DNA of 64,000 nt. It comes from Xanthomonas hortorum. GTDB lineage: Bacteria; Pseudomonadota; Gammaproteobacteria; Xanthomonadales; Xanthomonadaceae. Location of the stretch: positions 4,351,001-4,415,000 of the forward strand of contig NZ_CP101417.1 in the NCBI RefSeq assembly GCF_024339125.1, written 5' to 3'. Under the pieces are notes generated by a model. It saw nothing but the letters and a program-made list of their open reading frames with translations, was not told the DNA's origin and did no database searches. Shown piece by piece: positions 7,438 through 16,603 of this stretch; positions within the stretch are counted from its first letter, which is position 1; each line of letters starts with the position of its first letter. The translations under genes and the position numbers were made by a program.

Positions 7438-9060
7438 ATGATCGACTCGACAGTTGTTGAACTGTCGCGGCTGCAGTTCGCAGTCACCGCGATGTACCAC
7501 TTCATCTTTCCGCCGCTGACCATGGGCCTGTCGTTCCTGCTCGGCATCATGGAGAGCGTCTATGTGATGACCGGCAAGCAGATCTGGCGGCGCATGACCA
7601 TGTTCTGGGGCGTGCTGTTCGGCATCAACTTCGCCATGGGTGTCGGCACCGGCATCGTGATGGAGTTCGAGTTCGGCATGAACTGGTCGTACTACAGCCA
7701 TTACGTGGGCGACATCTTCGGCGCGCCGCTGGCGATCGAAGGGTTGATGGCGTTCTTCCTGGAGGCGACCTTCCTGGGCCTGTTCTTCCTCGGCTGGAAC
7801 CGCCTGAGCAAGGTGCAGCATCTGGCCACCACCTGGCTGGTGGCGCTGGGCAGCAACTTCTCGGCACTGTGGATCCTGATCGCCAACGGCTGGATGCAGA
7901 ACCCGGCCGGCGCGGTGTTCAACCCGGACACCATGCGCATGGAGGTGGTCGATTTCATGGCGGTGCTGTTCAACCCGGTGGCGCAGGCCAAGTTCGTGCA
8001 TACCGTCAGCGCGGGCTACGTGCTAGGTGCGGTGTTCGTGATGTCGATCAGCGCGTTCTACCTGCTGCGCGGCAAGCATGTGGAGATGGCGCGACGCTCG
8101 TTCGCCGTGGCTGCCGCGTTCGGCCTGTTGTCGTCGCTGTCGGTGGTGGTGCTCGGCGATGAGAGCGGCTATGCCGCCAACGAACATCAGAAAATGAAAT
8201 TGGCAGCGATCGAGGCAATGTGGGAAACCGAAGCCGCGCCGGCCGACTTCACCGCGTTCGGCATTCCCAATCAGCAGACCCATCGCAACGACTACGCGAT
8301 CAAGATTCCGTATCTGATGGGCTTGATCGCGACCCGTTCGCTGGATGAGCCGATTCCCGGCATTCTGGAACTGGTGGGGCGTGCCGAGCATCGCATCCGC
8401 GGCGGCCAGATCGCCTACGGTGCATTGGAGCGCGTGCGCGCCAACAAGGACGATGCCGAAGCGCGCAAGGTGTTCGATGCGCATTGGCAGGATCTGGGCC
8501 ACGGCCTGCTGCTCAAGCGTTATCGCGACGATATCGGCAATGCCACGCCGGAGCAGATCGCTCAGGCCGCCATGGACACCGTACCGCGGGTGCTGCCGCT
8601 GTTCTGGACCTTCCGCATCATGGCCGCCATCGGCATCTACCTGATCGTGTTCTTCGCCGTCGCGTTCTGGTTTGCCTGCAAGCACAACTTCCAGGACAAG
8701 CGCTGGTTCCTGACGCTGGCGCTGTGGACGCTGCCGCTGCCGTGGATTGCGATCGAATGCGGTTGGTTCGTGGCCGAATACGGCCGCCAGCCGTGGGCGG
8801 TGGAAGGCGTGCTGCCGACCTTCTATGCCGCCTCTGGCCTGGATCTGTACGAAATCGTGTTGACCTTGGTCGGCTTCACCGCGCTGTACACCACGCTGCT
8901 GGTCATCGCGATCAAGCTGTCGCTGAAGACCATCCGCAAGGGCCCGGATGCGCTGTTTCCGCCGACATATCAAGGCACCTCGCCGAACACCACATCGCCT
9001 CACGCTTCCTCACCCAGCGCCCCATTGAGCACCGGTGCGTTGGCCGGCGGCGCACCGTAA
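7438..9060 (+). CDS. cydA: Cytochrome bd ubiquinol oxidase subunit I
   Basis: Membrane subunit carrying haems b558, b595 and d; oxidises ubiquinol and reduces oxygen with high affinity. 540 residues. Seen: haem-ligand His21 in M-Y-H-F-I-F-P-P, the acidic helix M-E-F-E-F-G-M-N-W, the quinol loop region (about 250-385, short Q-loop type), F-W-T-F-R-I-M and the G-R-Q-P-W motif. I chose ATG 7438 because the protein then begins M-I-D-S-T-V-V-E-L-S-R-L-Q-F, as family members do. The upstream ATG at 7330 would put the FNR site inside the coding region. cydB follows after 15 bases. Confidence 0.95.
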   Translation: MIDSTVVELSRLQFAVTAMYHFIFPPLTMGLSFLLGIMESVYVMTGKQIWRRMTMFWGVLFGINFAMGVGTGIVMEFEFGMNWSYYSHYVGDIFGAPLAIEGLMAFFLEATFLGLFFLGWNRLSKVQHLATTWLVALGSNFSALWILIANGWMQNPAGAVFNPDTMRMEVVDFMAVLFNPVAQAKFVHTVSAGYVLGAVFVMSISAFYLLRGKHVEMARRSFAVAAAFGLLSSLSVVVLGDESGYAANEHQKMKLAAIEAMWETEAAPADFTAFGIPNQQTHRNDYAIKIPYLMGLIATRSLDEPIPGILELVGRAEHRIRGGQIAYGALERVRANKDDAEARKVFDAHWQDLGHGLLLKRYRDDIGNATPEQIAQAAMDTVPRVLPLFWTFRIMAAIGIYLIVFFAVAFWFACKHNFQDKRWFLTLALWTLPLPWIAIECGWFVAEYGRQPWAVEGVLPTFYAASGLDLYEIVLTLVGFTALYTTLLVIAIKLSLKTIRKGPDALFPPTYQGTSPNTTSPHASSPSAPLSTGALAGGAP

Positions 9061-9075
9061 GCCAGGAGAAACACC

Positions 9076-10227
9076 ATGGATTTCATCTTGCTCGACTACA
9101 CCACACTGCGCGTGATCTGGTGGCTGCTGCTGGGCGTCTTGCTGTCCGGTTACGCGGTGATGGGCGGCTTCGATCTGGGGGTCAGCACGTTGCTGCCGCT
9201 GGTTGCCCGTAACGATGCCGAACGCCGCCTGGTGATCAACACCATCGGCCCGGTCTGGGAAGGCAACCAGGTGTGGCTGATCCTGGGCGGCGGCGCGATC
9301 TTCGCTGCGTTCCCGCCGCTGTACGCGGTGAGTTTTTCCGGATTCTATCTGGCGATGTTCCTGATCCTGTTCGCGCTGATCCTGCGTCCGGTCGGTTTCA
9401 AGTTCCGTGGCAAGCTGGCCGATCAGCGCTGGCGCAATAACTGGGACTGGGCGTTGTTTATCGGCGGCTGCATTCCTGCGCTGATCATGGGCGTGGCGGT
9501 CGGCAACGTGCTGCTCGGGGTGCCGTTCCATTTCGACGACAGCATGCGCATCTTCTATACCGGCAATCTGTTCGGCTTGCTGACGCCATTCGCACTGCTC
9601 GCCGGTTTGCTCAGCGTGGCGATGCTGATGGCGCACGGGGCGGCGATGCTGGTGCTCAAGACCGATGGGCCGGTGGCCGATCGCGCCGCGCGCCTCGGCA
9701 GCATCGCCGCGTTGTGTGCGGTGGCGCTGTTCGCAGGTGCCGGTGCATGGGTCGCGCTGGGTCTGCCTGGTTACGCGGTGACTTCGGTCCTGGCCACCGA
9801 TGCGCCGACCAATCCGCTGGCCAAGACCGCCGCGCTCACCGCCGCCGGTGGCTGGCTGCACAACTACAGCAGCATGCCGGCCACCTTGATGGCACCGCTG
9901 GTCGGCCTGGTCGGGCTTGCGATGAATGCGCTGCTGCTGCGTGTGCGGCGTGGCGGCCTGGCGTTCATCGCCTCGGGCTGCGCCATCGTCGGCATCATTC
10001 TCACTGTCGGCTTTGCGCTGTTTCCGTTCCTGCTGCCCTCCTCCACTGCACCGCGCATGAGCTTGACGCTGTGGGATGCGTCCAGCAGCCGTCTGACGCT
10101 GTGGATCATGTTGCTGGCGACGGCGGTGTTCATGCCGATCGTGCTGGCCTACACAAGCTGGGTCTACCGCGTGCTCAAGGGCAAGGTCACCGCCGATGAA
10201 CTATCGGCCAATCCCAACGCGTATTGA
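9076..10227 (+). CDS. cydB: Cytochrome bd ubiquinol oxidase subunit II
   Basis: Second membrane subunit of the bd oxidase, 383 residues, about eight to nine transmembrane helices. The N-terminal region has the family-typical [21 protein letters not shown] and the nearby [10 protein letters not shown]. An AGGAG Shine-Dalgarno sits before the ATG. It lies 15 bases after cydA and 87 bases before the small cydX gene, forming a cydABX operon. Confidence 0.95.
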   Translation: MDFILLDYTTLRVIWWLLLGVLLSGYAVMGGFDLGVSTLLPLVARNDAERRLVINTIGPVWEGNQVWLILGGGAIFAAFPPLYAVSFSGFYLAMFLILFALILRPVGFKFRGKLADQRWRNNWDWALFIGGCIPALIMGVAVGNVLLGVPFHFDDSMRIFYTGNLFGLLTPFALLAGLLSVAMLMAHGAAMLVLKTDGPVADRAARLGSIAALCAVALFAGAGAWVALGLPGYAVTSVLATDAPTNPLAKTAALTAAGGWLHNYSSMPATLMAPLVGLVGLAMNALLLRVRRGGLAFIASGCAIVGIILTVGFALFPFLLPSSTAPRMSLTLWDASSSRLTLWIMLLATAVFMPIVLAYTSWVYRVLKGKVTADELSANPNAY

Positions 10228-10314
10228 CCGCGCCCGCTGCGACTGCGGTGCACAAGCACGTTGCCGCACCCGCTCGACATCTCACACCCTTCAACAATTT
10301 TAAGGAGAACACCG

Positions 10315-10425
10315 ATGTGGTATTTCGCATGGATCCTCGGCACCGGCCTGGCTGCGTTGGCTGCCGTGCTCAACGGCATGTGGTTCGAAGCACGCGAATC
10401 CGAGCGTGGTCAGCCGCGCCAGTAA
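10315..10425 (+). CDS. cydX: Cytochrome bd small subunit CydX
   Basis: A 36-residue single-helix protein that begins M-W-Y-F-A-W-I-L-G-T-G, the hallmark of CydX/YbgT. One hydrophobic helix (about 3-22) is followed by M-W-F-E-A-R-E and a polar tail. In characterised systems CydX stabilises the haems of the CydAB oxidase. A strong Shine-Dalgarno (TAAGGAGA) is spaced correctly before the ATG. It is easily missed because of its size. Confidence 0.93.
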   Translation: MWYFAWILGTGLAALAAVLNGMWFEARESERGQPRQ

Positions 10426-10484
10426 AATAAATCGCGCAGATGCTTGCCGATTCGGCAATCCGTATGTAACATACGCGGCTCCTT

Positions 10485-10561
<77 letters not shown>

Positions 10562-10566
10562 GTTTC

Positions 10567-10603
10567 AAAACACAAAACCGGCCTCGTGCCGGTTTTGTGT
10601 TTT
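10567..10603 (+). terminator. Terminator after tRNA-Pro
   Basis: A perfect 16-base-pair inverted repeat, arms AAAACACAAAACCGGC (10567-10582) and its complement (10588-10603), with a 5-base loop and a T-rich 3' arm. It lies directly after the tRNA. The flanking A- and T-rich arm ends would let it work in both directions. Confidence 0.85.
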
Positions 10604-10645
10604 CAGGCGTTGGCGCAGCGATGCGCGCAATGCGGATGGTCTGTC

Positions 10646-11911
10646 ATGTCTGTTGTCATTGCCGGTGCTTCCTCGTCTGCCCAGTTGCGTGGCCGCGGGT
10701 TGGTGCTGGCTGCCATTTTGTTGTCCGCATTCAACTTGCGTACGGCGGTCACCTCGTTGACGCCGCTGCTGGAACGCATCGCAGATGAGTACGCATTCGG
10801 TGCGCCCACCATGGGTGCGATCGGCATGTTGCCGACCGCTGCGTTCGCACTCACCGGCGTCGCCACGCCCGCGTTGCTGCGCCGCTTCGGCCTGCTGCGC
10901 ACTGCGCTGTTGTCGATGGCATTGGCCACGCTCGGATTAGTGTTGCGACCGCTGCTGCCGGACACCGCCGGCCTGCTGGTCGGATCGCTGATTGCGCTGG
11001 CCGGCATGGGCATGGGCAACGTGGTGTTGCCGCCGCTGGTGAAGCGCTATTTCGGCGATCGCGTGGGCGGGGTCAGCACGCTGTACATCACCGTGCTGCA
11101 GATCGGCACCTTGTTGCCCGCGTTGCTGGCGGTGCCGGTGGCCGATGCGCTGGGCTGGCGCAGCTCGATGGTGGTGTGGGTATTGCCGGCATTGCTGGCG
11201 TTTGCGGCCTGGGCGTTGGTGTACGCCAACCATCGCCGCCTGCGCGCCACCGGGCCTGCACCGATCACGCCGACAACCGAGGCAGAAGGCCGCGTCGCAC
11301 GCACAGCGTTGGGCTGGAGCATGGCGCTGACCTTCGGCATGACCTCGCTGATCACCTATTCGATGTTCACCTGGCTGCCGACGCTGCTGCGCGAAGCCGG
11401 CGCCTCGCCCGCATTCGGCGGCACCATGGTCGCGCTGTTTGCGGCATTGGGCATGGTCGGCGCGTTGACCATGCCGGCGCTGGCGGTGCGCATGCGCAAT
11501 CCCTTCCCGATCGTGCTGCTGTGCGCGGCCTGCCATCTGGTCGCGTTTGCCGGGCTGTGGTGGGCACCGCTGGCCGCGCCGATTCTCTGGGTGACCTTGC
11601 TGGGTTTGGGTCCGAGCACGTTTCCGCTGGCGCTGGTGCTGGTCAATCAACGCTGCCGCACCGCTGCCGGGTCGGCAGCGTTGTCCGGATTCTCGCAGGG
11701 CATGGGGTATGCGGTGAGCTGCCTGGGGCCGTTCCTGTTCGGCTGGTTGCACGCGCACCACGGCGGCTGGACGTCGCCGTTCGTGTTCCTGGTCATCTGC
11801 CTGCTGGTGCAGCTGGCCGCCGCCTGGGTGGCCTGCCGCCCGCAGCTGCTGGAAGACGTCTGGGCGCCGCCAGCACGCGGCGCCCGTGTGCTCAACGTAA
11901 CGGCAGACTGA
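10646..11911 (+). CDS. CynX/NimT-family MFS transporter
   Basis: A 421-residue major facilitator with about twelve hydrophobic helices. The first helix region A-I-L-L-S-A-F-N-L-R-T-A-V-T-S is characteristic of the CynX/NimT (cyanate / 2-nitroimidazole) group. Substrate cannot be told; members have been tied to cyanate, nitroimidazoles and other small molecules. I chose ATG 10646 because the alternative GTG at 10586 lies inside the tRNA terminator. The 3' end overlaps the 3' end of the convergent ester hydrolase gene by 20 bases. Confidence 0.8.
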   Translation: MSVVIAGASSSAQLRGRGLVLAAILLSAFNLRTAVTSLTPLLERIADEYAFGAPTMGAIGMLPTAAFALTGVATPALLRRFGLLRTALLSMALATLGLVLRPLLPDTAGLLVGSLIALAGMGMGNVVLPPLVKRYFGDRVGGVSTLYITVLQIGTLLPALLAVPVADALGWRSSMVVWVLPALLAFAAWALVYANHRRLRATGPAPITPTTEAEGRVARTALGWSMALTFGMTSLITYSMFTWLPTLLREAGASPAFGGTMVALFAALGMVGALTMPALAVRMRNPFPIVLLCAACHLVAFAGLWWAPLAAPILWVTLLGLGPSTFPLALVLVNQRCRTAAGSAALSGFSQGMGYAVSCLGPFLFGWLHAHHGGWTSPFVFLVICLLVQLAAAWVACRPQLLEDVWAPPARGARVLNVTAD

Positions 11912-13805
11912 TGTAGCTGGGCTGCTCCGGTGTCACGTAAACCCGCTGTGTGGCTTTCAGGTAATCGCCTGGTTTGGCGAAGAAGATGTTCGGCACATAG
12001 GTCTGCGGGTTGCGGTCGTACAGCGGAAACAGGCTGGACTGCACCTGCACCATCACCCGGTGCCCGGGCTGGAAGGTGTGATTGGCAGTCGGCAGGCCGA
12101 ACTGGAACCCCAGCGGCTGATTGGCTGCCAGCGGCTTGGGCGTGCTGAAACTCTCGCGGTAGCGGCCGCGGAAGATCGCCAGCGAGACGGGGAGCTCGTA
12201 GCCGCCCATCTTGGGAGTGGAGGCCATCTCGTCAGGATACACGTCGATCAGCTTCACCACCCAATCGCTGTCGCTGCCGCTGGTGGAGGCCTGCAGATGC
12301 ACTTCCGGTGCGCCGGCGATCTGCAAGGGCTCGGTCAACGGCTCGGTGACGAAGGTCAGCACGTCCGGACGGCCATCGACGAAGCGCTGGTCCTGCACCA
12401 GCCAGGTGGTCCACATGGCGCGATCGCCGAAGTCCACCGGGCGCGGCGCGAACGGCACCGGCTTGGCCGGGTCGGAGACGTATTCCTCAAAGCCCACCTG
12501 CCCCGCCGCCGGCTGCTGGAACGACAGCTTGCCGCCGGCCTGCAGATACAGCGGCTTGCTGGTCGAGGCACAACCCTTGGCGCAACTGCGCGGCCAGGCC
12601 TGCAGACGGTCCCAATGGTTTTCGCCGGTGTTGTAGATGAATACCGGCGGCGTGCTCGCCTTGGGCGCGCCATCGACCAGGTATTGATCGAAGAACGGGC
12701 GCAGCACATCGCGACGGAACTGGCGCGCGGTATCGCCGTCGAAATTCAGTGCACCCAGTGAACTGGCGTCGCTATTGACCTGGCTGTGCCGCCACGGCCC
12801 CATCACCAGATAGTTGAGCGTATTGCGCTTGTCGCGCGGTTCCATCGCCGCGTAACTGTGGATGGCGCCCCACATGTCTTCCTGGTCCCAGAGGCCCTGC
12901 AACCACATGGTCGGCACTTTCAACGGCGTGCGTGCCATCACCTTGTCCAGCGCCTGCTCCTGCCAGAAGTTGTCGTAAGCCGCGTGTTCGGTGAGCTTGT
13001 GCCACCACGGCAGCTGCTCCAGGCCGGCGGCCTTGGCGAAGTCGCCGGCCGAGCCGGCCTGCAGGAAATTGCTGTAATCGTCGTGCCCCTGACGCGGGAT
13101 GCCGGCGCCCTTGCCGCGCTTGCTGAGCTGGCCGGTGAAGTAGTCGAAATTGACCTGGCGGAACGCACCGTAATTGAACCAGTCGTCGCCCATCCAGCCA
13201 TCGATCATCGGGCTCTCCGGCGCAGCTACCTTCAATGCGGGATGCGGATTGGTCAGCGCCATCACCACGGTGAAACCTTCGTAGGACGAGCCGATCATGC
13301 CGACCTTGCCGTTGGACTCCTTGAGGTTCTTCACCAGCCAATCGATGGTGTCCCAGGCATCGGTGGCATGGTCGACCTCGCTGGGATTGAGCGCGCCACG
13401 CAACGGCCGGGTCATTACGTACTCGCCTTCCGAGCCGTACTTGCCGCGCACATCCTGGAACACGCGGATATAGCCGCCTTCCACGAACACGTCATCGCCT
13501 GCAGACAACAGGTCCTTCATATGCGGCGAGGCCAGACGCTCGGTGCGGCCGCTGGCGTCGTACGGCGTGCGCGTGAGCACGATCGGCGCATTGCGCGCGC
13601 CCTTGGGCAGCACGATCACCGTATGCAGCTTGACCCCGTCGCGCATCGGGATCATCACCTCGCGTTTGACGTAGTCGTTGGCGGCGTCGCCTGCCACGAA
13701 CGGCTTGCCGGTAATATCCGGCGTCATCGGCGAGGTTTGCGCCATCGTGCTGCCGGTGGCGGCAGCAATGGCGGTGGCGAGCAAACAGGTGGCAAGGCGG
13801 CGCAT
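11892..13805 (-). CDS. Alpha-amino acid ester hydrolase (CocE/NonD, S15-like)
   Basis: Hydrolyses or transfers alpha-amino acyl esters, including beta-lactam side chains such as ampicillin and cephalexin; periplasmic or secreted. The 637-residue protein has a signal peptide (1-22, ending T-M-A-Q). Residues of the Xanthomonas citri enzyme fall at the same numbers here: nucleophile Ser174 in G-S-S-Y-E-G, Asp307, His340 in G-P-W-R-H-S, and the carboxylate cluster Asp208, Glu309, Asp310 that binds the substrate amino group. A C-terminal jelly-roll domain is typical. The physiological substrate is unknown. Monocistronic by position, convergent with the transporter gene. Confidence 0.93.
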   Translation of the reverse strand: MRRLATCLLATAIAAATGSTMAQTSPMTPDITGKPFVAGDAANDYVKREVMIPMRDGVKLHTVIVLPKGARNAPIVLTRTPYDASGRTERLASPHMKDLLSAGDDVFVEGGYIRVFQDVRGKYGSEGEYVMTRPLRGALNPSEVDHATDAWDTIDWLVKNLKESNGKVGMIGSSYEGFTVVMALTNPHPALKVAAPESPMIDGWMGDDWFNYGAFRQVNFDYFTGQLSKRGKGAGIPRQGHDDYSNFLQAGSAGDFAKAAGLEQLPWWHKLTEHAAYDNFWQEQALDKVMARTPLKVPTMWLQGLWDQEDMWGAIHSYAAMEPRDKRNTLNYLVMGPWRHSQVNSDASSLGALNFDGDTARQFRRDVLRPFFDQYLVDGAPKASTPPVFIYNTGENHWDRLQAWPRSCAKGCASTSKPLYLQAGGKLSFQQPAAGQVGFEEYVSDPAKPVPFAPRPVDFGDRAMWTTWLVQDQRFVDGRPDVLTFVTEPLTEPLQIAGAPEVHLQASTSGSDSDWVVKLIDVYPDEMASTPKMGGYELPVSLAIFRGRYRESFSTPKPLAANQPLGFQFGLPTANHTFQPGHRVMVQVQSSLFPLYDRNPQTYVPNIFFAKPGDYLKATQRVYVTPEQPSYISLPLR

Positions 13806-14135
13806 GACGACTCCGGAAGGACGGGGCAGCTGTCCACTGTAGGCAGGCGCAGGCCTGCCAGGGGAGTGTCAAAGGTCGTGGGTGGCAACTTCAGCTCGTG
13901 CGATTGCCCATGAGGGAGACCGTCGGACGGGGCGCACGGTCTGCCCACGCTGGTGCATCTGGTTCGCTGAAGTCTGGTCGACTGGAGTGACGACGACCCG
14001 GAGTGCAGTGTCGATAACGCCACCTGCACTAACGCGCTTGATGTGAGACTTCATTAAGACCATCCAACCAACGCTATTTCAATGCGCCTTCTCGATCAGA
14101 CTGCGCGCCGGGACCGACGTTCGTATAGAAACTGA
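13806..14135. other. Intergenic DNA without gene
   Basis: Between the divergent ester hydrolase and effector-candidate genes. It holds the hydrolase promoter region, including a short inverted repeat of GGCAGGC/GCCTGCC near 13843-13860. No supported coding sequence or repeat family was seen. Base composition falls toward the effector gene. Confidence 0.5.
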
Positions 14136-14160
14136 TTCGGCGCAGACGAAAGCGATTCGC
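14136..14160 (+). promoter_or_regulatory. Perfect PIP box (TTCGG-N15-TTCGC)
   Basis: TTCGG at 14136-14140 and TTCGC at 14156-14160 with exactly 15 bases between them match the HrpX-binding plant-inducible promoter consensus TTCGB-N15-TTCGB. It lies 90 bases before the ATG at 14251. I did not find a consensus YANNNT -10 at 30-32 bases downstream, which weakens the call slightly. Confidence 0.72.
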
Positions 14161-14250
14161 CTATCCAGTGATCGCTTCGTCTTTGATGTTGCCTCGACAT
14201 GCATCCACTCACAACATATCGCCCACATCCAATGATTGAGGAGATAAACC

Positions 14251-15009
14251 ATGGGCCTTTGTGGATCAGTCAACCGGGGGCATTCGGAAAGAATTACCTA
14301 CACCGGCGACGCCCAAGCCACCTCACAACACACGGGCAGCAGCGCGCAAGGCGCGGGAAACATCGACCAGACCGGCGCCCAGTTGAGCGGCTTGCGTGAC
14401 CTGAATCGCAGCCGCCCTTCTGCATCCGGCACGTCTCCCAGCCAGAGCGCCACATCTCCTATGCAAGATGCAGTTAGCACAGTGCTGCTTAAGGTACGCA
14501 AATACTACTATGACCCCAACCTTAAGTCGGGAAACAAGATGCGGCTCAGTCGCGGAGATGATGAAGTGTTCCGACTGATGGACGCACAGGAAGAAATCGT
14601 CAGGATGCGTAAGCAGCAATACGAGGACGAGGATGTCATCGGCGTGGCAATGAGCGGAAGAGCACACAACTGCGAAGAGCTGTCTCGGCTCGCGACGCAC
14701 CTCCTGCAAGACTGCGGATATACTGCAAGGATGGGCCATTTCGGCGAAAGCCATGGCGTTGCCATGATCGGTGCGCCTTCAGGTGAACTGCCCGCAGACA
14801 TGACCCAATGGGATTCGGAAATCTATATCTGCGACCCGTGGTGCAAAATCGCTTGCCGCGCCAATGACTACCCACACCAGTTCGTCGAGAAGATGCACAA
14901 ATGGGAGCGCGACGGCAAGCAGATTGCATATACCACGAGTGGTTTTACCTCACCGACAGACCCCAATTGGATTGATGCGGTGCTGGGCGGAAAAAAGATC
15001 GCTTATTGA
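14251..15009 (+). CDS. Candidate type III secreted effector, N-myristoylation motif, Cys-His-Asp domain
   Basis: 252 residues. The N-terminus M-G-L-C-G-S is a plant N-myristoylation/palmitoylation signal (Gly2, Cys4) like those of the XopE, XopAI and AvrXccC-type effectors. Residues 10-70 are polar and Ser/Thr/Gln-rich, as in secretion regions. The C-terminal part has a likely Cys141 (A-H-N-C-E-E-L-S), His168 (E-S-H-G-V-A-M-I) and Asp195 (Y-I-C-D-P-W), in the order and context of transglutaminase/papain-like enzymes. The Cys-His spacing of 27 is far too short for YopT/AvrPphB peptidases. A perfect PIP box lies 90 bases upstream and GAGGAG before the ATG. I cannot assign it to a named Xop family. 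Monocistronic, flanked by unrelated housekeeping genes. Confidence 0.72.
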   Translation: MGLCGSVNRGHSERITYTGDAQATSQHTGSSAQGAGNIDQTGAQLSGLRDLNRSRPSASGTSPSQSATSPMQDAVSTVLLKVRKYYYDPNLKSGNKMRLSRGDDEVFRLMDAQEEIVRMRKQQYEDEDVIGVAMSGRAHNCEELSRLATHLLQDCGYTARMGHFGESHGVAMIGAPSGELPADMTQWDSEIYICDPWCKIACRANDYPHQFVEKMHKWERDGKQIAYTTSGFTSPTDPNWIDAVLGGKKIAY

Positions 15010-15198
15010 TCCCCCCACTACCTCCAAGAACGACTGAAAATACGACATCCGGATGCGGTGCCCTTACCCGCTGCAAGCAAAAGGTGGCTCGCCTTTACAG
15101 CGGCATGGCATTGGTACGCACGCACATCGTGGCTTGCGTTCCCCGGAGGGTCGCCGAGGGTGCCGCCACAAGGAAGTTTGGTCGGCACGAGGTGTATA

Positions 15199-16443
15199 TC
15201 AGTGCCGCACCTGGCCCTCGCCACGCACCACGAAGCGCTCCACCGTGAGCGCTTCCAGGCCCATCGGGCCGTAGGAATGCAGACGCGTGGTGGAGATGCC
15301 GATTTCGGCGCCCAGGCCAAGCTCGCCACCGTCGGAAAAACGCGAGGACGCGTTGACCATGACCACGGCCGAGCGCAGCGATTGCACGAAGTGTTCGGCA
15401 TTGGCTGTGCTCTGCGTGGCGATGACCTCGGTGTGGTCCGAGCCGTAGTGGCGGATATGCGCCAGCGCGGTGTCCAGATCCGGCACCACGCGGATCGCCA
15501 GGATCAGATCGAGGAATTCAGCGGCATAGTCGTCATCGCTGGCAGGCGCGATATCGGGCAGCAATGCACGCGTTGCCGCATCGCCCCGCAACTCCACCTT
15601 ACGTTCGCGCAGCGCTTGCGCGGCGGCCGGCAGAAAACGCTCGGCGATGTCTGCATGCACCAGCAAGGTCTCCAGCGAATTGCAGGCCGACGGTCGGCTG
15701 GCCTTGCCATCGACCAACAGACGCAAGGCCAGGTCCACGTCGGCGGAGGCATCCACGAACAGATGGCACACGCCCTTGTAATGCTTGATCACCGGCACGC
15801 GCGCGTGTTCGGCAACAAAACGGATCAGGCCTTCGCCGCCGCGCGGAATCGCCAGGTCGACGATATCGCTGAGCTGCAGCAGCTCCAGCATGGTCTCGCG
15901 GCGCAGATCCTCGACCAGCGTCAACGCGGCCTCGGGCACATTGGCCTCACGCAATGCGCGCTGCAGTGCGCGCGCAATCGCGGTGTTGGAGTGAATCGCC
16001 TCCGAGCCGCCACGCAGGATCACACCGTTGCCGGCCTTGATGCACAGCGCTGCGGCGTCGGCGGTCACGTTCGGGCGCGCCTCGTAGATCATCGCGATCA
16101 CGCCGAGCGGCACGCGCACCTTCTGCACGACGATGCCATTGGGGCGCACGTCTTCGCGCGTGATCTGCCCGACCGGATCGGGCAGCTGCGCGACCTCGCG
16201 CAATGCGGCGGCGATGCCGGCCAGGCGCTTTGTGTCCAACGCCAGACGATCGAGCATCGCAGCACCCACGCCCTTCTCCCGCGCCGCCTCCAGATCGCGC
16301 GCATTCGCCGCCAGGATCACCGCCGCATCGTGCTCCAGCGCAGCGGCCATCGCCTCCAGCAAGGCCTGCTTGGCAGACGACGACAGTTGCGACAGCACGT
16401 GCGCAGCATCACGGCATTGCAGGGCGAGGGTTTTGATGGTCAT
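15199..16443 (-). CDS. proA: Gamma-glutamyl phosphate reductase
   Basis: Second enzyme of proline synthesis; reduces glutamyl-5-phosphate to the semialdehyde with NADPH. 414 residues, with an aldehyde-dehydrogenase fold. Seen: the cofactor region [21 protein letters not shown], the catalytic-Cys segment S-A-C-N-S-L-E-T-L, and the family-typical [10 protein letters not shown] near the C-terminus. The start M-T-I-K-T-L-A-L is preferred; an in-frame upstream extension would translate intergenic repeat sequence. Last gene of the leftward arg-pro operon. Confidence 0.95.
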   Translation of the reverse strand: MTIKTLALQCRDAAHVLSQLSSSAKQALLEAMAAALEHDAAVILAANARDLEAAREKGVGAAMLDRLALDTKRLAGIAAALREVAQLPDPVGQITREDVRPNGIVVQKVRVPLGVIAMIYEARPNVTADAAALCIKAGNGVILRGGSEAIHSNTAIARALQRALREANVPEAALTLVEDLRRETMLELLQLSDIVDLAIPRGGEGLIRFVAEHARVPVIKHYKGVCHLFVDASADVDLALRLLVDGKASRPSACNSLETLLVHADIAERFLPAAAQALRERKVELRGDAATRALLPDIAPASDDDYAAEFLDLILAIRVVPDLDTALAHIRHYGSDHTEVIATQSTANAEHFVQSLRSAVVMVNASSRFSDGGELGLGAEIGISTTRLHSYGPMGLEALTVERFVVRGEGQVRH

Positions 16444-16603
16444 TTGGGGGCCGGGATTGGGGAGTCGGGATTGGGGATTGGCAAAAGCAATCCGTATCGT
16501 TTTACCACCAGAAAGCAATCAGTCACTGGGACGCGGAGGCGGCGTTTGGGAAACGCAATGCACATGCGTTTGCGAATCCCCAATCCCGACTCCCCAATCC
16601 CCG
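16444..16603. repeat. Inverted pair of GGGATTGGGGAGT-type repeats
   Basis: Near 16450-16482 the sequence is built of GGGATTGGGGAGTCGGGATT units; near 16573-16604 the inverse (AATCCCCAATCCCGACTCC) occurs. The two arms could form a long stem between proB and proA. Related units occur at 25316-25346, 47105-47152 and 61066-61160, always between genes or at a gene edge. Confidence 0.75.

Noticed and set aside
10586-10645. GTG-started extension of the CynX-like transporter
   Set aside because: It would begin inside the tRNA-Pro terminator stem; ATG 10646 gives a family-like start.
12786-13913. Long frame opposite the ester hydrolase
   Set aside because: An artefact of GC-rich third positions on the opposite strand; the hydrolase frame has every catalytic residue.
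14251-15009. Assigning the effector candidate to the YopT/AvrPphB peptidase family
   Set aside because: The Cys to His distance is 27 residues; that family needs about 110 or more.
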